The position numbers were made by a program, and so were the translations under genes. Of a stretch of DNA of 64,000 bases, positions 60,570 through 64,000 are shown one piece after another. Below the pieces are notes generated by a model, which was not told where the DNA came from, ran no database searches, and saw nothing but the letters and a program-made list of their open reading frames with translations. This DNA is from Anaeramoeba flamelloides. Its lineage: Eukaryota; Metamonada; Anaeramoebidae. Location of the stretch: NCBI GenBank assembly GCA_027625915.1, contig JANTQA010000026.1:2232001-2296000 (forward strand), in the 5' to 3' direction. How positions within the stretch are numbered: the first letter of the stretch is position 1; each line of letters begins with the position of its first letter.

Positions 60570-61829
60570 TTAAAGTTTGTTTATTTTCAAATTTGGTGTT
60601 GCTTTTATATGATAAAATTGATAAGAATAGTCACCCATAATATGTGGCATGTGACCACTAATGGTTGAAATATTATTGTAATATATTATTATTTTCTTTT
60701 CCTGGTGAAGTGTACAATTTTTGAAATGGTATTTTTGATTTAATTGAAATTTATTTTTTAAGGTAGAATCTAGTTTTGTTTTTGATATTAAAGCATAATT
60801 TTCTCTAAAATCTTTTAATATATAATATTCTGTTTCATTAAATTTAAAAAGGGCAATTGGCTGGGCATTTATATCTGTTTGACCAAATAATAATTCGAGA
60901 AAGCCATATTGAAAATTTTTAAATTTTATTTTTGATATTTTTGTTACATTGTTTATACTTTGTGAAAAGTTAATAAAATCATTTTTTGGTTTAGCCAAAG
61001 AGTTTTGGATATTGGTATTTTGATAGTTTTTCAGAATCGATAAAGAATTTTTTGATAGTTTTTGGTCTTTAAATTGATTTATGGGAACCAAATTAACTGG
61101 TCGTTTTTTAATAAAGGTACAATAGATTGTACTATAATTAAAATTCTTTCGAGAAATTTTTAATGAGTATTTATTAATATAAATTTCATCACCTATTTGT
61201 ATTTGTGATTGATTAAATCTAGAATATTGAACAATAATTTCAATTAATTCGATTTCTAGATTATTGACATCATTCTTTTCATTAGTATGTTGTGTTGAAT
61301 TGCATGGGTTTCTACTATTTTGTGAGCTACTTATTCTTCCAAGCAGATTAATGGTCCCCGCAATTGTCTTTGGGAAAATATCAGCAATTCGAACAACCAT
61401 GATATTACTTAGATCAAGGTGGTCCTTTTCTATTTGGTTCAAAAATTGATGATACATTTGTTGATATGTGAAGAGTGAATTTTTTAATTGTGATTGATAT
61501 TTTCCAAAACAATTATTTTTTAAACGGTTCTTAACAGGGCTATTTAGAATACGGTGGTTCATTTCTAATGAAATTGGTATGTTTTGTCTCGTCATTATTT
61601 TTTGTGTTTGTTGTCTCTCTGATAATCTAAGTCTTTTATGAAATAAAATCCCGTTTGAATTTTCTCTTCGAAAGCTTGTTGTTTTATTTTTTGTTATTTT
61701 TTTTGTTTGACTATTTGATTGGTTTTTATGATCTATATTTATCATTTGTAAAGGTGGTGCTTTCAATAATCTTTTACATTTTTTTAGTTTTTTCTTCTTT
61801 TTCTGTCTTTGTGGGTATCTACTCTTCAT
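60570..61829 (-). CDS. OB-fold-like hypothetical protein
   Basis: 419 residues in one exon, starting MKSRYPQRQKKKKKLKK with a highly basic N-terminal third. From about residue 140 the pattern MVVRIADIFPKTIAGTINLL, then LEIELIEIIVQYSRF, IQIGDEIYINKYSLKI and YCTFIKKRPVNLVPI looks like an OB-fold beta barrel as in single-strand DNA-binding proteins. The rest (about 300-419) is also beta-rich and may hold a second domain: GFLELLFGQTDINAQPIALF, YYILKDFRENYAL, KYHFKNCTLHQEKKIIIYY. The family is not identified; a role in DNA repair or telomere biology would be a guess, although a basic tail plus OB fold suggests nucleic-acid binding. Confidence 0.5.
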   Translation of the reverse strand: MKSRYPQRQKKKKKLKKCKRLLKAPPLQMINIDHKNQSNSQTKKITKNKTTSFRRENSNGILFHKRLRLSERQQTQKIMTRQNIPISLEMNHRILNSPVKNRLKNNCFGKYQSQLKNSLFTYQQMYHQFLNQIEKDHLDLSNIMVVRIADIFPKTIAGTINLLGRISSSQNSRNPCNSTQHTNEKNDVNNLEIELIEIIVQYSRFNQSQIQIGDEIYINKYSLKISRKNFNYSTIYCTFIKKRPVNLVPINQFKDQKLSKNSLSILKNYQNTNIQNSLAKPKNDFINFSQSINNVTKISKIKFKNFQYGFLELLFGQTDINAQPIALFKFNETEYYILKDFRENYALISKTKLDSTLKNKFQLNQKYHFKNCTLHQEKKIIIYYNNISTISGHMPHIMGDYSYQFYHIKATPNLKINKL

Positions 61830-62282
61830 TTTTCCTCTATGAGATTCGATTAATTTGTGTTTACCTAATGAAAGTGTTTTTAAAAATATTAATTTATTAT
61901 TTATGATAAATATTTGAACAATAAATTATAAAAATAATGTGAATAAAAATTAAATTTAACAATGGTTATAATAAATTTATAAAGTCACAAAACTGTTATA
62001 TTTTAATAAAGATGTAAAAAAAACCTTTTTATTCTTTAATTAAATCGGAATATTTTTGGGATGTGAAAAAATATAATTTTGATTTTTTTTTAAAATACAC
62101 ATTTGTTATTATTGATAAATATTTGAACAATAAATTGTTTAAATACTGTAAATAATAATTTAATAAAACAATAATTATGTTAATTATATCAGGGTTACAG
62201 CTATTAAAGTTTTGTTTAAGATTTAAAAGGGTCTTTTTTTATTTAATTAAAGAGTAAAGTTTTTGGGTTGGAATATATTATA
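61830..62282 (+). repeat. Two-copy direct tandem repeat (211-base spacing)
   Basis: The block starting GATAAATATTTGAACAATAA at about 61903 recurs at about 62114. Later landmarks follow in both: a TTATATCAG or TTATATTTT region, CCTTTTTATTCTTTAATTAA against TCTTTTTTTATTTAATTAA, and TTTTTGGGATG against TTTTTGGGTTG. The copies are diverged. It lies just upstream of the OB-like gene and ends at the next MITE. Confidence 0.65.
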
Positions 62283-62814
62283 TAAACCCCGTTCCAAAAA
62301 TTTGTACACACCCAAAATCAAAAATAGGCAAAAAATACCCCAATTTATTGTATTTTTCCAAACCTAATATAAAACAACATTTAAGTTACACAGTATTATT
62401 GTTTTATTAAGTAATCATTTTAATCCAAATAAAAGAAAAAAATATAAAACTCAAAAATAAAAACAGGTGTGTCCAAAATAATGAAACGAGCGGAACAAAA
62501 AATGTATTGGTAAATTAGTTGAAATTTCACCAACAATTGTTGATCCATCAAATGTTAAGATACGATCTACCAATTGTATGTGATTTTCCAATTTAACAAA
62601 CTCAACACTAACCTTCTATCAACCATTGAAAAAAAATTTCGAGATCTAACCAAACAGATTACGTAACTGAAAAAAAGGAAATGAAAACAAAACAAAAAAG
62701 ACAAAAAATGAAATAGTTTGTAAAATCAAAATTCTTTCCAATTTGAATTTAAAGTGCAGTGATGATGTTCTTTCCACTGTTTAAACTGTGTCCAAATTTT
62801 TGGAATCTAGTTTA
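62283..62814 (+). mobile_element. Mariner-like MITE, long type, copy 4
   Basis: Nearly identical to 50842-51373. Ends TAAACCCCGTTCCAAAAATT and GTGTCCAAATTTTTGGAATC then TAGTTTA, sitting in TA-rich flanks (TATA on the left, a (TA)n run on the right). Confidence 0.85.
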
Positions 62815-62984
62815 TATATATATATATATAAATTTCTGTCGCTCCAATTTCAGTTTTTTGTTTTTTCTAATTTCCAGTAATCTACATCAATAATAATATT
62901 GATGGGTATATTATTAAATTTTAATTGTGAAAAATGAATTTTTTCATATTTTCGAAAAGTTTATTGATTTTTATCATTGGTATG

Positions 62985-63170
62985 AAAGTTTTTAATGGTT
63001 TTCAAGTGTTGTAGGGTGAAAAATCAAAGAGATTATTTTGTGTTTAGTGGCATTGTATACTTAAATGGTCGATGATCCAAAATATTGAAATCATCAATGC
63101 TAAATATTTTTAAAAATGTTTTCGAAATCCAATTTTAACAGATAAAGTTATTCTGGAAAATTTTTTCCCC
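62985..63170 (+). repeat. Dispersed repeat, filled-site copy (left part)
   Basis: Similar to 22395-22574, with shared TTGAAATCATCAATGCTAAA-type text and ending CCCC before TTAA. The right part resumes at 63910 after the TTAA element. Confidence 0.65.
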
Positions 63171-63174
63171 TTAA

Positions 63175-63909
63175 GGGATTAGCATATACCAAAGAGAAGC
63201 ATAAGTTCAAAGAATGTTGTTATTGGGTGTTACCACATCAGTGATACATGGTTCAAATACCTCTAAAAATCGATTAGTCAAGTAGTAATATTTGTTGATC
63301 TCATCAATTAAAATGATCCTTGTATTAGTAAAAAAACCCAAAATTTTCTGAAAAAAATATGCATTTTGCCACAAATTTAAACGTTGAATCATTAATATTC
63401 AGACCCCAAAGTTGCAAAATATCTTTCTTAAATTTGTGACAAAATGTAGATTAATTGCGAAAAAATTCATTTTTTTTTAAAAAAGAAAATAATTAACCAA
63501 TAGATTTTTTTGACAAATAATTTCTAAAGTATTGGAAATGAATTGGTGTTTTGCAATTCTAATTAGAAAAAGAAAACAAAAATAATAAGTTTTTGGGTTA
63601 TTATGTTGATGTTTATTGAGTCAATCTTTAAAATTCTAAAAATATAAAAATAAAATACTTTTGGAAATTCAAAATCTGAATTATTAAATACAAGAATAAT
63701 ATTTTGGGATTTGGAAAAGGAATTAAAAAAAAATTTTTCCAAATGTAAATTTTTAATTGTGATCCTTAGTAAAAAAAGTAATAATTTATTGTGTAATAAG
63801 ATTTATAATAGTATTTTTTAGAACTATTTGAGTCATGGGGTACTAATACCATTTATATACAATTACAACATACTTTGATTATAGAGAAATCTTTAGTGGC
63901 ACTAATCTC
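63175..63909 (+). mobile_element. TTAA-flanked piggyBac-like non-autonomous element, copy 2
   Basis: 735 bases, homologous throughout to 35249-35993. It begins GGGATTAGCATATACCAAAG after TTAA at 63171-63174. The right end, GGCACTAATCTC, is followed by TAAA (63910-63913), a one-base decay of TTAA. The internal hairpin (GCCACAAATTTAAACG and TCTTAAATTTGTGAC) is conserved. The minus-strand frame at 63207-63392 lies inside it and is not a gene. Confidence 0.85.
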
Positions 63910-64000
63910 TAAAAATAAGTTTCAAAAGTTTAAAGGGTCTCTTAATTATTTTTTGTTTTTCAAAATCCTTGTCAAAATTCTCTAAAATACCTTTTGAATT

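Overview
The window comes from an extremely AT-rich, intron-containing eukaryotic nuclear genome, most likely a free-living amoeboid protist. The evidence is GT-AG introns, a CDC48/p97 gene, a TEN1 telomere-capping subunit, RasGEF and BTB proteins, and Asn-rich and Lys/Glu-rich low-complexity linkers. The combination of tandem RasGEF domains, BTB proteins with (KE)n spacers and PAS proteins reminded me of Anaeramoebae. That placement is inference; I could not run a search.

Layout. 0-3.7 kb: almost no recognisable genes, only coding-like scraps. 3.7-12.3 kb: the 3' part of a PQ-loop (SLC66A1/Ypq-like) lysosomal amino-acid transporter gene. Its second PQ motif is split by a 7.7 kb intron holding an antisense LINE-type retrotransposon relic, a 1.5 kb DNA transposon nested in that LINE, a TIR element and a palindromic array. 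13-14.3 kb: a weak homeobox-like fragment and a dispersed repeat. 19.0-20.6 kb: a two-exon PAS/coiled-coil protein with a possible N-myristoylation start. 23.1-26.5 kb (-): a tandem RasGEF protein. 29.5-31.2 kb (-): a BTB protein with a class I amidotransferase-like C-terminus. 38.2-38.6 kb (-): TEN1. 43.5-45.4 kb: a protein with a VID27-like PH fold. 54.4-57.2 kb: CDC48 with one intron. 58.9-61.8 kb: a small unknown protein and an OB-fold-like protein (-).

The genes do not form an operon or pathway. They are scattered housekeeping and signalling genes in a sea of small non-autonomous transposons. I distinguish at least seven inverted-repeat families, including long foldback elements flanked by TA, TTAA-flanked piggyBac-like elements with a matching empty site in the same window, and a GGACACACC mariner-like family. 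No tRNA, rRNA, CRISPR array or telomeric repeat array was recognised. Most non-genic DNA is A/T homopolymer-rich with no recognisable content.
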